Shown here: one piece after another, positions 51,770 through 63,157 of the stretch
Position numbering within the stretch: position 1 is the stretch's first letter
Layout of the letters: every line of letters begins with the position of its first letter
NCBI RefSeq assembly: GCF_003026395.1
Contig: NZ_PYOO01000004.1
Coordinates: 310,001 to 374,000, forward strand
Direction of reading: 5' to 3'
Length of the DNA stretch: 64,000 nt
DNA from: Photobacterium iliopiscarium
GTDB lineage: Bacteria; Pseudomonadota; Gammaproteobacteria; Enterobacterales; Vibrionaceae
Translations under genes and position numbers: made by a program
Notes under the pieces: generated by a model
The model's database searches: none
What the model was told of the DNA's origin: nothing
What the model saw: the letters and a program-made list of their open reading frames with translations, nothing else

Positions 51770-52559
51770 ATGCTGCTCCTTGAAAGATTTAAGGTAAAAC
51801 TAATCTAAACACGTATATTTCTTAATGTTATTTCGCCCCAATGTGAAATAACCAGAATAATGACGCTATACCGTTTTATTAGTAATGAATATAAAGTAAA
51901 AAGCAGCTACAAATTATAGTTATGCATTTTCTTACATTAAGACTGAAATAAAACAATAAATAAAGACACCGAAAATGGAATATTACATACCACCAATAAA
52001 AACAACATTCTAACCTTCTAATAAATATGAAATTACAGCATTAAAATGACGTTAAAATATTATTTTTTAATCATTACCTTTATTTAATTGCAAACACCAT
52101 AAGATGATAATAATTATCATTACCTAGAGTAATAAAGTACGTAGTTCCTCTCACGCTATTTTATATTGCTATATACTATTATTTAAAAACGAGAATATAC
52201 GCAATAGACTTAAAATAATTACATTACTTATTTTTACTTGTATAACTCCCCTTAGGATAATTATTCAGTAGAAGTAGTAAGCTAAGCATGATGCTAATAA
52301 CATTATCACAGGGTTATTTTATGCAATTAATAGCGCAGGGTTGGATTAATATTTGTACATAAACTTATTATACGTTCAGATTCAGTCATTGAGCCTTCCT
52401 ATTTAAAAGAAAACTATCAGCAATAAAATGCACTTAAATATATTAAGCGTAATTAATCGTCTGTATCGTATTTTCGAGTAAAGCAGTTAATATTAATGGC
52501 TAGTGCTTCGCCAATGCACCAATATCTACATAAATACTATTTATTCTTATCTCTATATT
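51770..52559. other. Gene-free 790 bp upstream of dtpA
   Basis: The stretch is AT-rich and holds no supported gene. It contains a good Fur-box-like palindrome at 52106-52124 that is not close to any gene. A small RNA is possible, but no RyhB-like core sequence was recognised. Confidence 0.45.
52106..52124. promoter_or_regulatory. Orphan Fur-box-like site
   Basis: GATAATAATTATCATTACC matches the Fur consensus GATAATGATAATCATTATC at 16 of 19 positions. The nearest starts are dtpA (about 340 bases away, divergent) and the 3' end of yegD. Confidence 0.55.
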
Positions 52560-52592
52560 CAAAAATGCCCACATCGTAATGCAGGCATTTAT
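52560..52592 (-). terminator. Terminator of yegD
   Basis: AAATGCC pairs with GGCATTT, with ACAT/ATG inside. The minus strand continues with five T. Confidence 0.75.
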
Positions 52593-52610
52593 ATCATTCA
52601 ATATTACCTA

Positions 52611-53963
52611 TTAACGATAACAGCGTTCACCCCAACGGGCTAAGCCTGCGGTTACTGAGCCAAAATAACTGCCACTTACAATCGGAATATTAGGTAACTG
52701 CTGTTCGATACATTGACGTAAAATAGGTGAACGTGCCGTACCACCCGTCATAAAAATAGCATCTGGCATAATTTGACTTTGTGCCATGGCTTCAACAACA
52801 AGTTCTCGCATTTTCTCTTTAGGTGTTTCTATCGCTTCAGCCAATTGTTGTGCTGAAATATCCACTTCAAACAAATCTTGCATTAATGCCATATTTACCG
52901 CGTAGTGTGCTTGACTAGATAACGCAATTTTTGCTTCTTCTGCATGACGAATAATCTGATAACCAAGTGTCTCATGATAAACATGTATTAATCGTGACAA
53001 TAATTGTGGATCAGCAGCGTCATGACGCAGCTTTTCTAACGCACGTAAATTAGCATCACCGTAAAACTCAGTCTGTGCTGCAACGTTATTAATCGCAATC
53101 GGATTCCAAAACTGATTAAACGGCATATCAATGCCTCGCGCCGTTTTACTGCCTAAACCAAATTGAGGCATAAGTTGTTTAAACGCTAAGTGGATATCAA
53201 GGTCATTACCCCCAATACGTTGACCACTATGCGCTAATAAACTAGCGCTACGGTCCGTTAAATGACGGAAATTAGGTCCCATTTGAATTAATGAACAGTC
53301 AGTCGTACCACCGCCGATATCAACCACCAGCACCGTTTTATCCGCGGTTAAGGTTGATTCATACTCAAGCCCTGCTGCAACGGGCTCAAACTGAAAGCAC
53401 ACATTTTTAAAGCCTGCTCGTTTAGCCGCTTGTGATAAAATCCCTTCAGCTTGTTGGTTTGCATTCTCGCCACCAATCCCTTGAAAGTTTACCGGCCGCC
53501 CGATAACGGTACTGGTAATATCTTGTTGTAAATTTTGTTCCGCAGTACGTTTAATGTTGACCATCATTGCACAAACAAGATCTTCAAAAAAACTAATTTG
53601 GCCGTCACGTAAGCCATTGGCACCCAAAAATGATTTTGGTGATTTTACGTAATAAACTTCTTCGGGATCATCAAGATAAAGATCAAGTGCTGCCTGTCCA
53701 AACTGTACATCACCCGCAACAACCTCTATATCTTCTTCACGATTAAAAGCAATCGCACGGCGTAAAACTTGCTCACCAACACTGTTTGATGGTGAAACCC
53801 CCATAAAGCGATATAGATATTCAGACACAGCTTCTCGTGTCGGTGCACATAAGGTCGACGGAATATATTGATTATTGTTCTCTAACGGTAAAAGTTTAGG
53901 CTTACTATCTTCCATCACTGCAACCGAACAATTCGCGGTTCCATAATCAAATCCAATGTACAT
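52611..53963 (-). CDS. yegD: Hsp70-family chaperone-like protein YegD
   Basis: The 450 residues are the ATPase domain only, without DnaK's substrate-binding domain. The start MYIGFDYGTANCSVAVMEDS and LCAPTREAVSEYLYR match E. coli YegD closely. VLVVDIGGGTTDCSLIQM is the phosphate 2 loop, and IFMTGGTARSPILRQ is the adenosine loop. Function unknown. It is the third non-canonical Hsp70 in the window. Single-gene unit with a terminator. Confidence 0.93.
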   Translation of the reverse strand: MYIGFDYGTANCSVAVMEDSKPKLLPLENNNQYIPSTLCAPTREAVSEYLYRFMGVSPSNSVGEQVLRRAIAFNREEDIEVVAGDVQFGQAALDLYLDDPEEVYYVKSPKSFLGANGLRDGQISFFEDLVCAMMVNIKRTAEQNLQQDITSTVIGRPVNFQGIGGENANQQAEGILSQAAKRAGFKNVCFQFEPVAAGLEYESTLTADKTVLVVDIGGGTTDCSLIQMGPNFRHLTDRSASLLAHSGQRIGGNDLDIHLAFKQLMPQFGLGSKTARGIDMPFNQFWNPIAINNVAAQTEFYGDANLRALEKLRHDAADPQLLSRLIHVYHETLGYQIIRHAEEAKIALSSQAHYAVNMALMQDLFEVDISAQQLAEAIETPKEKMRELVVEAMAQSQIMPDAIFMTGGTARSPILRQCIEQQLPNIPIVSGSYFGSVTAGLARWGERCYR

Positions 53964-54198
53964 CGATTAACACTCACATGCGGCAAAAAAGCCGCTAATA
54001 ATAGCTGATTATAAGATGTAACACACGGAGATATTTATGCTTAATATTAGATAACCTCTCGGTAGCGATAAACGTTTAACATTCGTCCATAAATGAATTA
54101 AGTGGCACATTTTTTATGAGTTTTTATCATTTTGTCGATGCATTTATCATAAATTATAGACATAATGGAATAATTCTTATTTATAAAAGTACCGAAAC

Positions 54199-54822
54199 AT
54201 GAAACGTATTTATCAAGCTTTTTTTGTTCTACTCTTTACCGTTTTTGCATTATCAGGCTGTTCTGATTCAAAAACACCACAAGAAGGTGATCAATACTCA
54301 GTGATCCCAACACCGATGCCTGAAATGAAAGGCATCACTGAAATTTTTTCTCTTTCTTGCGGCCATTGTCGTAAAATGGAAAGCATTCTTCCTGAAATCC
54401 AGAAATTAACGAATAGCAATATTAAACAAGTTCACGTTATTTTTAATGAAAGTGCTCAAAAAGCTGCCTTTATTTTCTATGCGGCAATGGTACAAACAGA
54501 TAACAAACCAAGCCACGCATTAGTTGAGCAATTATTTTCGTTTGTACAAGACTCACCAAAAGATATGACAGCAGATCAACGTAAAGCTGCTATTGATAAG
54601 ATCTTCCATGATAACAAACTAAAAAGCCCTTATGAGCTAACAGAAGCTCAACAAAAAGAAGTCTTTAAGATGTTCCAACAATCAGAAGATATTGTCCGTA
54701 ACGCAGCGCTAGAATCAGTGCCAGCATTCCTGATTAATGGTAAATACCTTGTAAATACCAGTGCGCATAAAAATCTACAAGATTTAGCTGACACCATTGA
54801 TTATCTAAAAAATAAACAATAA
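54199..54822 (+). CDS. DsbA-like thioredoxin-fold lipoprotein
   Basis: The 207 residues begin with a lipoprotein signal and lipobox ALSGC (Cys21), so membrane-anchored in the periplasm. The thioredoxin fold has CGHC at 54-57 (SLSCGHCRKM) and the cis-Pro loop ESVPAFLING. CGHC is a dithiol-oxidase-like pair close to the DsbA CPHC. The helical insert between them is typical of DsbA. Likely acts in disulfide formation or exchange in the envelope. Single-gene unit with its own terminator. Confidence 0.88.
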   Translation: MKRIYQAFFVLLFTVFALSGCSDSKTPQEGDQYSVIPTPMPEMKGITEIFSLSCGHCRKMESILPEIQKLTNSNIKQVHVIFNESAQKAAFIFYAAMVQTDNKPSHALVEQLFSFVQDSPKDMTADQRKAAIDKIFHDNKLKSPYELTEAQQKEVFKMFQQSEDIVRNAALESVPAFLINGKYLVNTSAHKNLQDLADTIDYLKNKQ

Positions 54823-54842
54823 TCATTTAAATATTCAATTAT

Positions 54843-54873
54843 AAATACCTGTTAAATGACAGGTATTTTTTTA
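54843..54873 (+). terminator. Terminator of the DsbA-like lipoprotein gene
   Basis: AATACCTGT pairs with ACAGGTATT around a six-base loop, followed by seven T. Confidence 0.92.
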
Positions 54874-55136
54874 TCTCTAACCCAATCACCAACAATAACG
54901 GGTTTACAATATTAAGCTTTTATAACCGCGTTACCCCAATCTTAATCATCTTTCCATCAATATCAGTCAAACATCACCCTCATCATTCTATTTGCAGTAA
55001 ATTATTCCAACTCAACCCCATTTCCATAAAAAAGGCATAACATTTATGTCTAATTTGTCGTACAAATATACGCGCGTATTTATATCTTTATAATACACAC
55101 AAATGGATTTTTAACATTAGCAAGGAGGTGCTTGTT

Positions 55137-56795
55137 ATGAGTGATATTGCTTTATCTATCAGTATATTATCACTGGTAGCCGTACTCGGTTTATGGATGG
55201 GAAACTGGCGCATTAAAGGCGTTGGCCTAGGTATTGGTGGCGTATTATTTGGCGGAATTATTGTCGGACATTATACCGAAACAATGGGCGTTACGTTAAA
55301 TGCACATACCTTACATTTTATTCAAGAATTCGGTTTGATTTTATTTGTCTACACCATTGGTATTCAAGTTGGGCCCGGCTTTTTTGCATCATTACGAAGC
55401 TCTGGTTTAAAACTCAATGGCTTTGCTGCACTGGTCGTATTATTAGGCTGTGTTGTTGCTATCTTGCTTTATATCGTTTTTGATGTACCGCTCCCTATCC
55501 TTTTGGGAATCTATTCTGGTGCCGTTACAAACACGCCAGCATTAGGTGCTGGACAACAAATTCTATCTGAGCTTGGTGTGTCCGCTGATTTATTAGATAT
55601 AACGGGTATGGGTTATGCCGTCGCTTATCCTTTTGGTATTTGTGGCATTCTTATTACAATGTGGCTATTACGATTAATATTTAAAGTTAATATTGATAAA
55701 GAAGCAATGGTTTACAACTCCAACAGTGGCGATAAAAAAGAAGGCTTACAAACACTCAATGTTGCCGTTCGTAACCCTAACTTAAATGGCCTCACCTTTA
55801 TTCAAATTCCAGCGATCACCGAAGGCGCAATTATTTGTTCACGCTTAAAGCGAGGTAATCAACTTTCAATACCTAAAGAATCAACCACAATTGAACTTAA
55901 TGATGTTTTGCACTTAGTGGGTACAAAAGTAGCACTTGAAAAAGCACGACTCGTTATTGGCGATATTGTTGATATCTCCCTTTCAACAAAAGGTACTGAT
56001 TTACAAGTTGAACGTTTAGTGGTCACGAATGAAATTGTATTAGGCAAAAAAATTCGAGAATTGGAATTAAAAGAAAAATACGATGTGGTGATTTCTCGAC
56101 TTAACCGAGCCGGTGTTGAATTGGTGCCTAATAGCCAAACATCACTCCAATTTGGTGATATTCTTAATCTTGTTGGTAGTAAAGACGCTATTGCCGCTGT
56201 CAGCGGTATGGTGGGAAATGCTGAACAAAAACTCCAACACGTGCAAATGTTACCTATTTTTATTGGCATTGGATTAGGCATTTTATTAGGCTCAATTCCC
56301 TTATATCTACCCGGATTTCCTGCGGCGCTAAAACTAGGTCTTGCCGGTGGTCCTTTAATTGTTGCCTTAATACTGGCTCGTATTGGTAGCATTGGTAAAC
56401 TTTATTGGTTTATGCCACCTAGCGCTAACTTAGCACTACGTGAAATAGGTATTGTCTTATTCTTGGCGGTGGTGGGATTAAAATCAGGCAGTGGTTTCAT
56501 TGATACTCTAGTCAATGGGGATGGCTTTAGCTGGATGGCTTACGGCGCACTCATTACCTTCATTCCTTTAGTTATTACTGGCTGTATTGCACGTATGTTT
56601 GGTGAGCTTAATTACCTTTCTATGTGTGGCATGTTAGCGGGATCAATGACAGATCCACCAGCATTAGCATTTGCAAATGGACTGCATCCAAGTAATGGGG
56701 CTGCGGCGCTTTCTTATGCTACCGTTTATCCACTGGTAATGTGTTTGCGTATTTTATCACCGCAAATACTGGCGATCTTACTCTGGATTGGATAA
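55137..56795 (+). CDS. yidE: AspT/YidE-family putative transporter
   Basis: The start is ATG 55137 after AAGGAGG. An upstream GTG in the same frame was not chosen. Of 552 residues, the first 180 are a membrane half ([50 protein letters not shown]). Two RCK_C (TrkA-C) regulatory domains follow at about 200-375, and the second membrane half ([21 protein letters not shown]) completes it. E. coli YidE is alike throughout. The substrate is unknown. A terminator follows. Confidence 0.92.
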   Translation: MSDIALSISILSLVAVLGLWMGNWRIKGVGLGIGGVLFGGIIVGHYTETMGVTLNAHTLHFIQEFGLILFVYTIGIQVGPGFFASLRSSGLKLNGFAALVVLLGCVVAILLYIVFDVPLPILLGIYSGAVTNTPALGAGQQILSELGVSADLLDITGMGYAVAYPFGICGILITMWLLRLIFKVNIDKEAMVYNSNSGDKKEGLQTLNVAVRNPNLNGLTFIQIPAITEGAIICSRLKRGNQLSIPKESTTIELNDVLHLVGTKVALEKARLVIGDIVDISLSTKGTDLQVERLVVTNEIVLGKKIRELELKEKYDVVISRLNRAGVELVPNSQTSLQFGDILNLVGSKDAIAAVSGMVGNAEQKLQHVQMLPIFIGIGLGILLGSIPLYLPGFPAALKLGLAGGPLIVALILARIGSIGKLYWFMPPSANLALREIGIVLFLAVVGLKSGSGFIDTLVNGDGFSWMAYGALITFIPLVITGCIARMFGELNYLSMCGMLAGSMTDPPALAFANGLHPSNGAAALSYATVYPLVMCLRILSPQILAILLWIG

Positions 56796-56799
56796 TACA

Positions 56800-56845
56800 A
56801 AAACAGCCATTATCGTTAATATTTAGACGATAATGGCTGTTACTT
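56800..56845. terminator. Bidirectional terminator between yidE and btuD
   Basis: AACAGCCATTATCGT pairs perfectly with ACGATAATGGCTGTT around a ten-base loop. A run before. Confidence 0.88.
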
Positions 56846-56883
56846 ATAACACAATAAACAGCAAACGATTCGACATCGCCTTA

Positions 56884-57687
56884 TTAATCAACAAACACCA
56901 AACATGGCATGCCATGGTGATCTATTTTATCGATACCCGTTTTAAATACCGCTTGTAAACGTTCAACCGTCATAACCTGCTCAACCCCACCAAATGCGAC
57001 ACACTGTCCCTGATCTAACAACATCACATTATCGGCTTCACGTAAGGTTCGATTGAGATCATGATTCACCATGACAACTGCAATACCCTGCTGTGCCATT
57101 TTTCGAACCAATTGATACATTGTGGCTTCTTGGCCAATATCTAAAGCAGCGGCGGGTTCATCAAGCAATAACAGCGTTGCTTGAGGATTGATCGTTGGCC
57201 AAACTTGTAAACATGCAGCAGCAAGTCGTACTCGTTGCCATTCACCACCAGATAACTGTTGAATATTACGAGATAACTTATCTTGAATATCTAACCGCTG
57301 ACAAATCTCATCTAATGCTATTTGAAATTGCGCCCTATCCACATTGTGCAAAGCAGAGATGGCAAGTGATAAATATTGAAACACGGGAATAGAAAAGCTG
57401 GGTTTATCTTGTTGTGATAAATAGCTACGAACATGCGCTAATGATGGTAAATCATAATCCGCCAAATCATTATTCAATAATGTAATGCGTCCTTGATAAT
57501 CAAACAAACCCGACAAAATGGATAAAACAGTGCTTTTACCACTGCCATTAGGCCCGATAACATGTGTTATTTGCCCTGAATAAAGGGTTAACGACATCGG
57601 TAATAATCGTGACACAAAAGCAATATCTTGAGCGGTTAATATTAATTCAGCCGTTGAACTGTCACTTTTTTCAAACATTATTGCCAT
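56884..57687 (-). CDS. btuD: Vitamin B12 ABC transporter ATP-binding protein
   Basis: The 267 residues have Walker A GPNGSGKST, Q-loop YLSQQDKPSF, signature QLSGGEWQRVRLAAACLQVWP, Walker B LLLLDEPAAALD and switch VMVNHDLNRTLREAD. It powers cobalamin uptake with BtuC. Adjacent to btuC and sitting near ihfA as in enterobacteria. The gap to btuC is 3 bases. The intervening btuE of E. coli is absent. Confidence 0.9.
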   Translation of the reverse strand: MAIMFEKSDSSTAELILTAQDIAFVSRLLPMSLTLYSGQITHVIGPNGSGKSTVLSILSGLFDYQGRITLLNNDLADYDLPSLAHVRSYLSQQDKPSFSIPVFQYLSLAISALHNVDRAQFQIALDEICQRLDIQDKLSRNIQQLSGGEWQRVRLAAACLQVWPTINPQATLLLLDEPAAALDIGQEATMYQLVRKMAQQGIAVVMVNHDLNRTLREADNVMLLDQGQCVAFGGVEQVMTVERLQAVFKTGIDKIDHHGMPCLVFVD

Positions 57688-57690
57688 TAT

Positions 57691-58686
57691 TTAATCCAAC
57701 TGCGAACGCATCAGCATCCAAATAAACACGGGGGCACCCAATGATGTTGTCACAACACCAATAGGCAAGTCAGCATCTGCTAATAAAACCCGCGATAAGG
57801 TGTCAGCTAATACTAATAATATTCCGCCACAAATAGCAGAAAGAGGCAGTAAATATCGATTTTCAGTACCAAATTGTAACCGTAATAAGTGCGGGACAAC
57901 TAAACCAACAAACCCAATCACCCCAGCAAGTGCCACCGAACAGCCAACCAATAGCGAGATCATCAAAATCAACAACCACCGAATACGCCTAACATCGACC
58001 CCTAATTGACGCGCCGCCACATCACCCAGCATCATCACATCCAATGATTTACCTTGCATACAAAGCACAATCAATACGGGCACAATCACAAATAAGAGTG
58101 ACAATTGCTCCCAACTCACACCACCGACACTGCCCATCAACCAATACATCAATTGACGCATACTTAAATCATCGCTGAAATAAAATGCCCATGTCACCAC
58201 AGCCCCCGATAAAATACCAAGCGCAACACCAATTAATAATAAGCGTGCCATAGAGACTTTTTGGCGCCGAGAAAATCCGACTAAAATAAGAGTAAACAAT
58301 AATGCGCCAGCCATCGCCGCGATCATGGTAATAAAAGGCGTCGGTGTAATAGGAACAAAAAACAATAACAACACCACCGCGAGGCTCGCACCGCCTGAGA
58401 TACCTAACACACCAGGTTCTGCTAATGGATTACCCAATAATACTTGTAATACCGCCCCTGAACTTGCCAATGCCGCACCAACAATTAAAGCTGCTAATAC
58501 GCGAGGTATGCGTAATTGTAATAATAATTGTTGCTCAAGCGCGCCATTCGGAGCCCAAGGTAAAATCCAAATCTCACCAACGGCAACAGCAAACACACAA
58601 ATAGCAACCAATAATAACGATGAGACAATTAAGCAAGTACGCCATCGTCGTTGCTGTCGGTATAATAATTCATTTAACAACATCAC
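57691..58686 (-). CDS. btuC: Vitamin B12 ABC transporter permease
   Basis: The 331 residues form about ten helices of a FecCD-type permease. [26 protein letters not shown] (split in family as RLPRxLxAxLVGAAL), [34 protein letters not shown] and DTLSRVLL are family motifs. It starts with ATG 58686, 97 bases after astE. Upstream of btuD in one operon. No cobalamin riboswitch was recognised in the 97-base gap, so expression may be shared with astE or have an unseen promoter. The BtuF gene is not in the window. Confidence 0.9.
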   Translation of the reverse strand: MMLLNELLYRQQRRWRTCLIVSSLLLVAICVFAVAVGEIWILPWAPNGALEQQLLLQLRIPRVLAALIVGAALASSGAVLQVLLGNPLAEPGVLGISGGASLAVVLLLFFVPITPTPFITMIAAMAGALLFTLILVGFSRRQKVSMARLLLIGVALGILSGAVVTWAFYFSDDLSMRQLMYWLMGSVGGVSWEQLSLLFVIVPVLIVLCMQGKSLDVMMLGDVAARQLGVDVRRIRWLLILMISLLVGCSVALAGVIGFVGLVVPHLLRLQFGTENRYLLPLSAICGGILLVLADTLSRVLLADADLPIGVVTTSLGAPVFIWMLMRSQLD

Positions 58687-58782
58687 TATTTATTACACCC
58701 AAAGAGTAAAACCAAACACAATACATTGCCGTTATTATAATGCAAACAAACACGGAAAAAAGTTAAGAATTAAAGATAGTTA

Positions 58783-59844
58783 TCAATATGATGCGTTAGT
58801 AATATCACAAACTCGCACTTGCTCATCAAAGATCAAATTGGCTTTTTTTACCATTAACGCTGCTCGTTGCCCAAGCATGACATGTCGATTAGGGAAAACA
58901 ACCGCCTCGCCACCAACACTGGCGCTATACGTTTGACGTCCATCCACGGCAAATTCATCACCTTCGGCAAAAAAAGTAAAATTGGCAACATCATCATTAA
59001 AGGTAAAATAAAATTCAGGCTGTTGTTTAGTAATAGTACGGCTAACTTGATATACCTCAACTTCACTGGTCCAAATAATCGGTAAAGCGACATCCGTAAT
59101 TAATTGCAACATTGCATCTCTGAAAGGTGCTAATAAAGTAAAATCGTTATGTCCTATCTTACCCACTCGCCCAAGCTCTATCGTTAGGGCTTGCGCGCCA
59201 TGATACTCCGCACTATACCAAGCAAAAGTTGGTGACGGAGTGTTAGACAATAAAACAGCATTTAATTTTGCATGATGAATAAAACTAAATAATTTATTAC
59301 TGCGGGTCTGCTTATCGGTATAAGGGCTAATAGCAAAGGTATCATGCTGTGAAGGACGAATAGCACAATGTAAGTCGAGATGCCATCGCTCTGGTTTTAT
59401 AGCAATAGAAGCACCATAGAAGCTGTTAATGGCTAATTGCAGCGCATTAGCAATCCGACATTCATTATTTCGTTCGGAATTTCTCACTTGAAATAAGCGA
59501 TTCATATTTTCAGTCATAAATCGTTGTTGATAATTAACCGCCTCAGGGTGGGCGATAATTAACAATAAACGGTGTGTCGGTTGAATATGCCCCAGTACAA
59601 TACTTGATGCAACGTGTTGAATCAGTTCTATTGGCGAGGTTTCATCACCGTGGATACCAGAGGACAATACAATATCTTTTGCATCACAAGATAAGTCTCT
59701 TGGCGTAATTTGCAATACACCACGATATAACAGCTGACAATGTAGCCCAGAATCTAATGTCCATTCTTCCGCTACAAATGGTTGTGAGAAATCACAAGTC
59801 GCCTCTAAAAACCGCCCTTGTTTTATTTGCTCTATTAACGTCAT
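58783..59844 (-). CDS. astE: Succinylglutamate desuccinylase
   Basis: Last step of the arginine succinyltransferase pathway: it splits N-succinylglutamate to succinate and glutamate. It is a M14-like zinc enzyme of 353 residues with the zinc motif SSGIHGDETSP (HxxE), a second His in HLDLHCAIRPS, and Glu in ALTIELGRVG. The other ast genes are not in the window. It precedes btuCD on the same strand with a 97-base gap. Confidence 0.9.
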   Translation of the reverse strand: MTLIEQIKQGRFLEATCDFSQPFVAEEWTLDSGLHCQLLYRGVLQITPRDLSCDAKDIVLSSGIHGDETSPIELIQHVASSIVLGHIQPTHRLLLIIAHPEAVNYQQRFMTENMNRLFQVRNSERNNECRIANALQLAINSFYGASIAIKPERWHLDLHCAIRPSQHDTFAISPYTDKQTRSNKLFSFIHHAKLNAVLLSNTPSPTFAWYSAEYHGAQALTIELGRVGKIGHNDFTLLAPFRDAMLQLITDVALPIIWTSEVEVYQVSRTITKQQPEFYFTFNDDVANFTFFAEGDEFAVDGRQTYSASVGGEAVVFPNRHVMLGQRAALMVKKANLIFDEQVRVCDITNASY

Positions 59845-59922
59845 GTCGCAACTTCCTTGTTAATATACCTATCTCTAAATATAGCCGTCCTATACATATA
59901 ATCGTAAAAATAAGCGAATAAA

Positions 59923-59957
59923 AAACCCAAGTAAAAATACATTTACTTGGGTTTCGG
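59923..59957 (-). terminator. Terminator of ihfA
   Basis: AAACCCAAGTAAA pairs perfectly with TTTACTTGGGTTT around six bases. The minus strand continues with a T run. Confidence 0.92.
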
Positions 59958-59983
59958 TTCGGATCAGCAAACTTGTGAAAGAT

Positions 59984-60280
59984 TTATTTATTAACTTCTA
60001 AACTTTCGACACGTGCCTTAAGTTTCTGACCAGGACGGAATGTAACGACACGGCGTGCAGAGATAGGAATATCTTCCCCCGTTTTAGGATTTCTTCCAGG
60101 TCTCTCATTTTTGTCACGCAAATCAAAATTACCAAAACCTGATAATTTAACTTGCTCACCATTTTCTAGAGCCTTCCTAACTTCTTCAAAGAAGACTTCC
60201 ACCGTATCCTTGGCGTCCCGTTTGCTTAATCCAACATTTTCAAACAGGTTCTCAGCCAAATCGGCTTTTGTGAGCGCCAT
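59984..60280 (-). CDS. ihfA: Integration host factor alpha subunit
   Basis: The start [20 protein letters not shown] at ATG 60280 is the family N-terminus. The longer frame from 60346 is not. The 98 residues have the DNA-bending arm [21 protein letters not shown] (family [21 protein letters not shown]) with intercalating Pro. Forms a heterodimer with IhfB. Normally co-transcribed with pheST, here separated from pheT by a terminator. Confidence 0.96.
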   Translation of the reverse strand: MALTKADLAENLFENVGLSKRDAKDTVEVFFEEVRKALENGEQVKLSGFGNFDLRDKNERPGRNPKTGEDIPISARRVVTFRPGQKLKARVESLEVNK

Positions 60281-60671
60281 AGATAACTCCCTCAAGACTA
60301 TGTTGAATAAATAGTGTTCATACCTAACTAATAAAAAGTATGCCACTGTGAATAAGGTATATGTTAATTAGAGATGTAATTTTAAACTTCAAAAACTACG
60401 GGACTATATTATCCCTCTCACTGTTAACTAGACTCAGTCTAAGCCAACTCGCTGATTTTCGCCAACTTTTTTACGTTAACTTCATGTCAAATAACACCAT
60501 TTTAGTTGCTAAATTTTACTATATCAATGCATCAAGTTGATCTTACTCTTGCACTAAGCAGCGTTAAATCACTAAAGAATCAACAATTTACAGTTTAAAA
60601 CTCTACCTGATGGCGTTCAAATAGAAAATATAACTATTTATCAAGCTGTTATTATTTTTTAGATCTAGATC
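60281..60671. promoter_or_regulatory. ihfA upstream region
   Basis: About 390 gene-free bases between the pheT terminator and ihfA. Long enough for an ihfA promoter of its own. No IHF autoregulation site was identified by eye. Confidence 0.45.
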
Positions 60672-60702
60672 AAAAAAAAGCAGCCCCTAAAGGCTGCTTT
60701 TC
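60672..60702 (-). terminator. Terminator of the pheST operon
   Basis: AAAGCAGCC pairs with GGCTGCTTT around a six-base loop. On the minus strand a run of eight T follows. Confidence 0.92.
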
Positions 60703-60737
60703 GAAAACAAAGACTTAAATTTAATTATGATGTTTTT

Positions 60738-63137
60738 TTAATCACGTAGTGATGCATCAAATTTTTCAGCCAATGCATTAACAATACTTTCTACTGCCGC
60801 TGCAATATCTGCTTCTTCTAATGTACGTTCAGTTGATTGCAATGTTAGCGCAATCGCAAGACTCTTCTGACCGTCATCAACACCTTTACCAGTGTAAACA
60901 TCAAACAGATTAACCGCTCTTAATAGCTCACCGCCATTATCACGACATGCTGCAATAATATCATTCGCTGCAACATCATCATTAATCACAACGGCAATAT
61001 CGCGACGGTTAGCAGGGAACTTAGACAGTGCTACAGCTTCTGGTAAGTCACGCTTATTAATAGCATCCCATTCAACTTCAAACGCAATAGTACGGCCATT
61101 AAGACCAAACTTACGCTCAAGCTCAGGGTGAACAGTACCAATAAAGCCAACTTCACGCTCAGTTTCAAGACCAGCATCAACAACAATCGCAGCTGTTTGA
61201 CCAGGATGAAGTGCTGGGTGCTTAGCCGCTTTAAAGCTGTAGCTGTCTTTTGCTGTTAGCTCAAGAACCGCTTCTAAGTCACCTTTCAGATCAAAGAAAT
61301 CAACAGTGTTAGTTTCAATGTCCCAATGCTCATCACTACGAGTACCCGCAATCACACCTGCAAGCATCATATCTTGACGCATGCCATTCTCAGCATTTTG
61401 ATCAGGTACAAAACGTAAGCCAGCTTCAAATAAACGCACACGTGGCTGTTGACGCTTCTGGTTGAACACTACTGTATTTAGTAGACCAGTCCATAAGCTT
61501 AAACGCATTGCCGACATATCTGCAGAGATAGGGAAAGGCAGAACCAATGGCTCAATATCAGGCACAATCAGTTTTTGTTGTTCTGGCTCAACAAAACTGT
61601 ATGTGATGGCTTCTTGGAAACCACGATCGACTAATAAGTTACGTACACGTTTCAGCGGTAAATTCGCTTCTTTGTGTAAGTTCATGCTTAGCGCTGCAAC
61701 AGGCGATTGATTAGGGATGTTGTTATAACCGAAGATACGGCCCACTTCTTCCACTAAATCTTCTTCGATTGCCATGTCAAAACGCCATGCAGGTGCCGTT
61801 GCTTTCCAGCCAGCATCTGTTGTTTCAACATCACAGCCAAGACGCGTTAGGATTTCGACTACTTCTTCAGAAGCAATTGAATGGCCTAATAGACGATCAA
61901 GTTTAGAACGACGTAATTCAATTGTTGCCGCTTTTGGTAAATCAGCTTCTGATTCAGCTTCAACGATTGGCGCAACTTCACCACCACAAATTTCAACAAG
62001 AAGTGCAGTCGCACGCTCCATTGCTTTCATTTGTAGTGTTGCATCTACACCACGTTCAAAACGGTGTGAAGAGTCTGTGTGTAGACCATAGCTACGTGCA
62101 CGACCACGAATTGCATCAGGTGCAAAGAATGCACACTCAAGCAATACATCTTTAGTCTCAGCGTTAACACCAGAGAATTGACCACCAAAGATACCTGCAA
62201 TTGCAAGCGCTTGGGTGTTATCAGCAATAACCAGTGTGTTACTGTTTAATTCAGCTTCGTTACCGTCAAGAAGAGTAAGCTTTTCGCCCTGCTCTGCCAT
62301 ACGAACTACAATACCACCATCAATCTTAGCAAGATCGAAAGCGTGCATTGGCTGACCCATTTCAAGCAATACGTAGTTAGTAATATCTACGATTGCATCA
62401 ATTGAGCGAGTACCACAACGGCGTAATTTTTCTTGCATCCATAATGGTGTTTCAGCTTGCGCATTAACATTACGAACGATACGGCCAAGGTAACGTGGAC
62501 ATGCAGCAGGAACGTTAACCTCAATTGACATTGTATCAGCCGCTGTTGGCTCAACAATATCAAACTGTGGTTCTGTTACTTCAGCGCGGTTAAGAACACC
62601 CACTTCACGAGCAAGACCAGCAATGCTTAGACAATCAGCACGGTTAGCCGTTAGGTCAACATCGATAGTTACATCGTTAAGACCTAAGAATTCGCGGAAA
62701 TCAGTACCTAGTACTGCATCTGCTGCTAATTCCATGATGCCATCAGACTCAATATCAATACCTAGTTCAGTAAATGAACAAAGCATGCCGTGAGAAGGTT
62801 GACCGCGTAATTTTGCCTTCTTGATTTTGAAATCACCAGGAAGAACAGCACCAACAGTCGCAACCGCAACCTTGATACCTTGACGGCAGTTTGACGCGCC
62901 ACAAACGATGTCTAGTAGCTCTTCAGCACCAATATCAACTTTTGTTACACGTAGTTTGTCAGCATCTGGGTGTGGCGCACACTCAACAACCTGACCCACT
63001 TTAACGCCAGTGAATTCACCAGCAACTGCATCAATACCATCAACTTCCAAACCAGCCATTGTGATTTGGTGAGCTAGTTCTTCGCTGTTTACTGCAGGAT
63101 TAACCCACTCGCGTAGCCAAGATTCAGAGAATTTCAT
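60738..63137 (-). CDS. pheT: Phenylalanyl-tRNA synthetase beta subunit
   Basis: The 799 residues (usual 795) are full-length. It starts [14 protein letters not shown], has the tRNA-binding domain ([25 protein letters not shown]), the editing B3/B4 domain, the B5 domain ([10 protein letters not shown]), the catalytic-like core and the C-terminal FDX-ACB domain ([14 protein letters not shown]). Pairs with PheS to charge tRNA-Phe. It lies 20 bases after pheS in one operon that ends with a strong terminator. Confidence 0.98.
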   Translation of the reverse strand: MKFSESWLREWVNPAVNSEELAHQITMAGLEVDGIDAVAGEFTGVKVGQVVECAPHPDADKLRVTKVDIGAEELLDIVCGASNCRQGIKVAVATVGAVLPGDFKIKKAKLRGQPSHGMLCSFTELGIDIESDGIMELAADAVLGTDFREFLGLNDVTIDVDLTANRADCLSIAGLAREVGVLNRAEVTEPQFDIVEPTAADTMSIEVNVPAACPRYLGRIVRNVNAQAETPLWMQEKLRRCGTRSIDAIVDITNYVLLEMGQPMHAFDLAKIDGGIVVRMAEQGEKLTLLDGNEAELNSNTLVIADNTQALAIAGIFGGQFSGVNAETKDVLLECAFFAPDAIRGRARSYGLHTDSSHRFERGVDATLQMKAMERATALLVEICGGEVAPIVEAESEADLPKAATIELRRSKLDRLLGHSIASEEVVEILTRLGCDVETTDAGWKATAPAWRFDMAIEEDLVEEVGRIFGYNNIPNQSPVAALSMNLHKEANLPLKRVRNLLVDRGFQEAITYSFVEPEQQKLIVPDIEPLVLPFPISADMSAMRLSLWTGLLNTVVFNQKRQQPRVRLFEAGLRFVPDQNAENGMRQDMMLAGVIAGTRSDEHWDIETNTVDFFDLKGDLEAVLELTAKDSYSFKAAKHPALHPGQTAAIVVDAGLETEREVGFIGTVHPELERKFGLNGRTIAFEVEWDAINKRDLPEAVALSKFPANRRDIAVVINDDVAANDIIAACRDNGGELLRAVNLFDVYTGKGVDDGQKSLAIALTLQSTERTLEEADIAAAVESIVNALAEKFDASLRD

Positions 63138-63157
63138 AGATTTCTAGCCCCTAGTGC

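Noticed and set aside
52125..52560. RyhB small RNA downstream of the Fur box
   Set aside because: I could not find the conserved RyhB core or a terminator hairpin at the right distance on either strand.
58687..58782. Cobalamin riboswitch upstream of btuC
   Set aside because: The gap is only 97 bases and lacks the B12-box core. None is visible.
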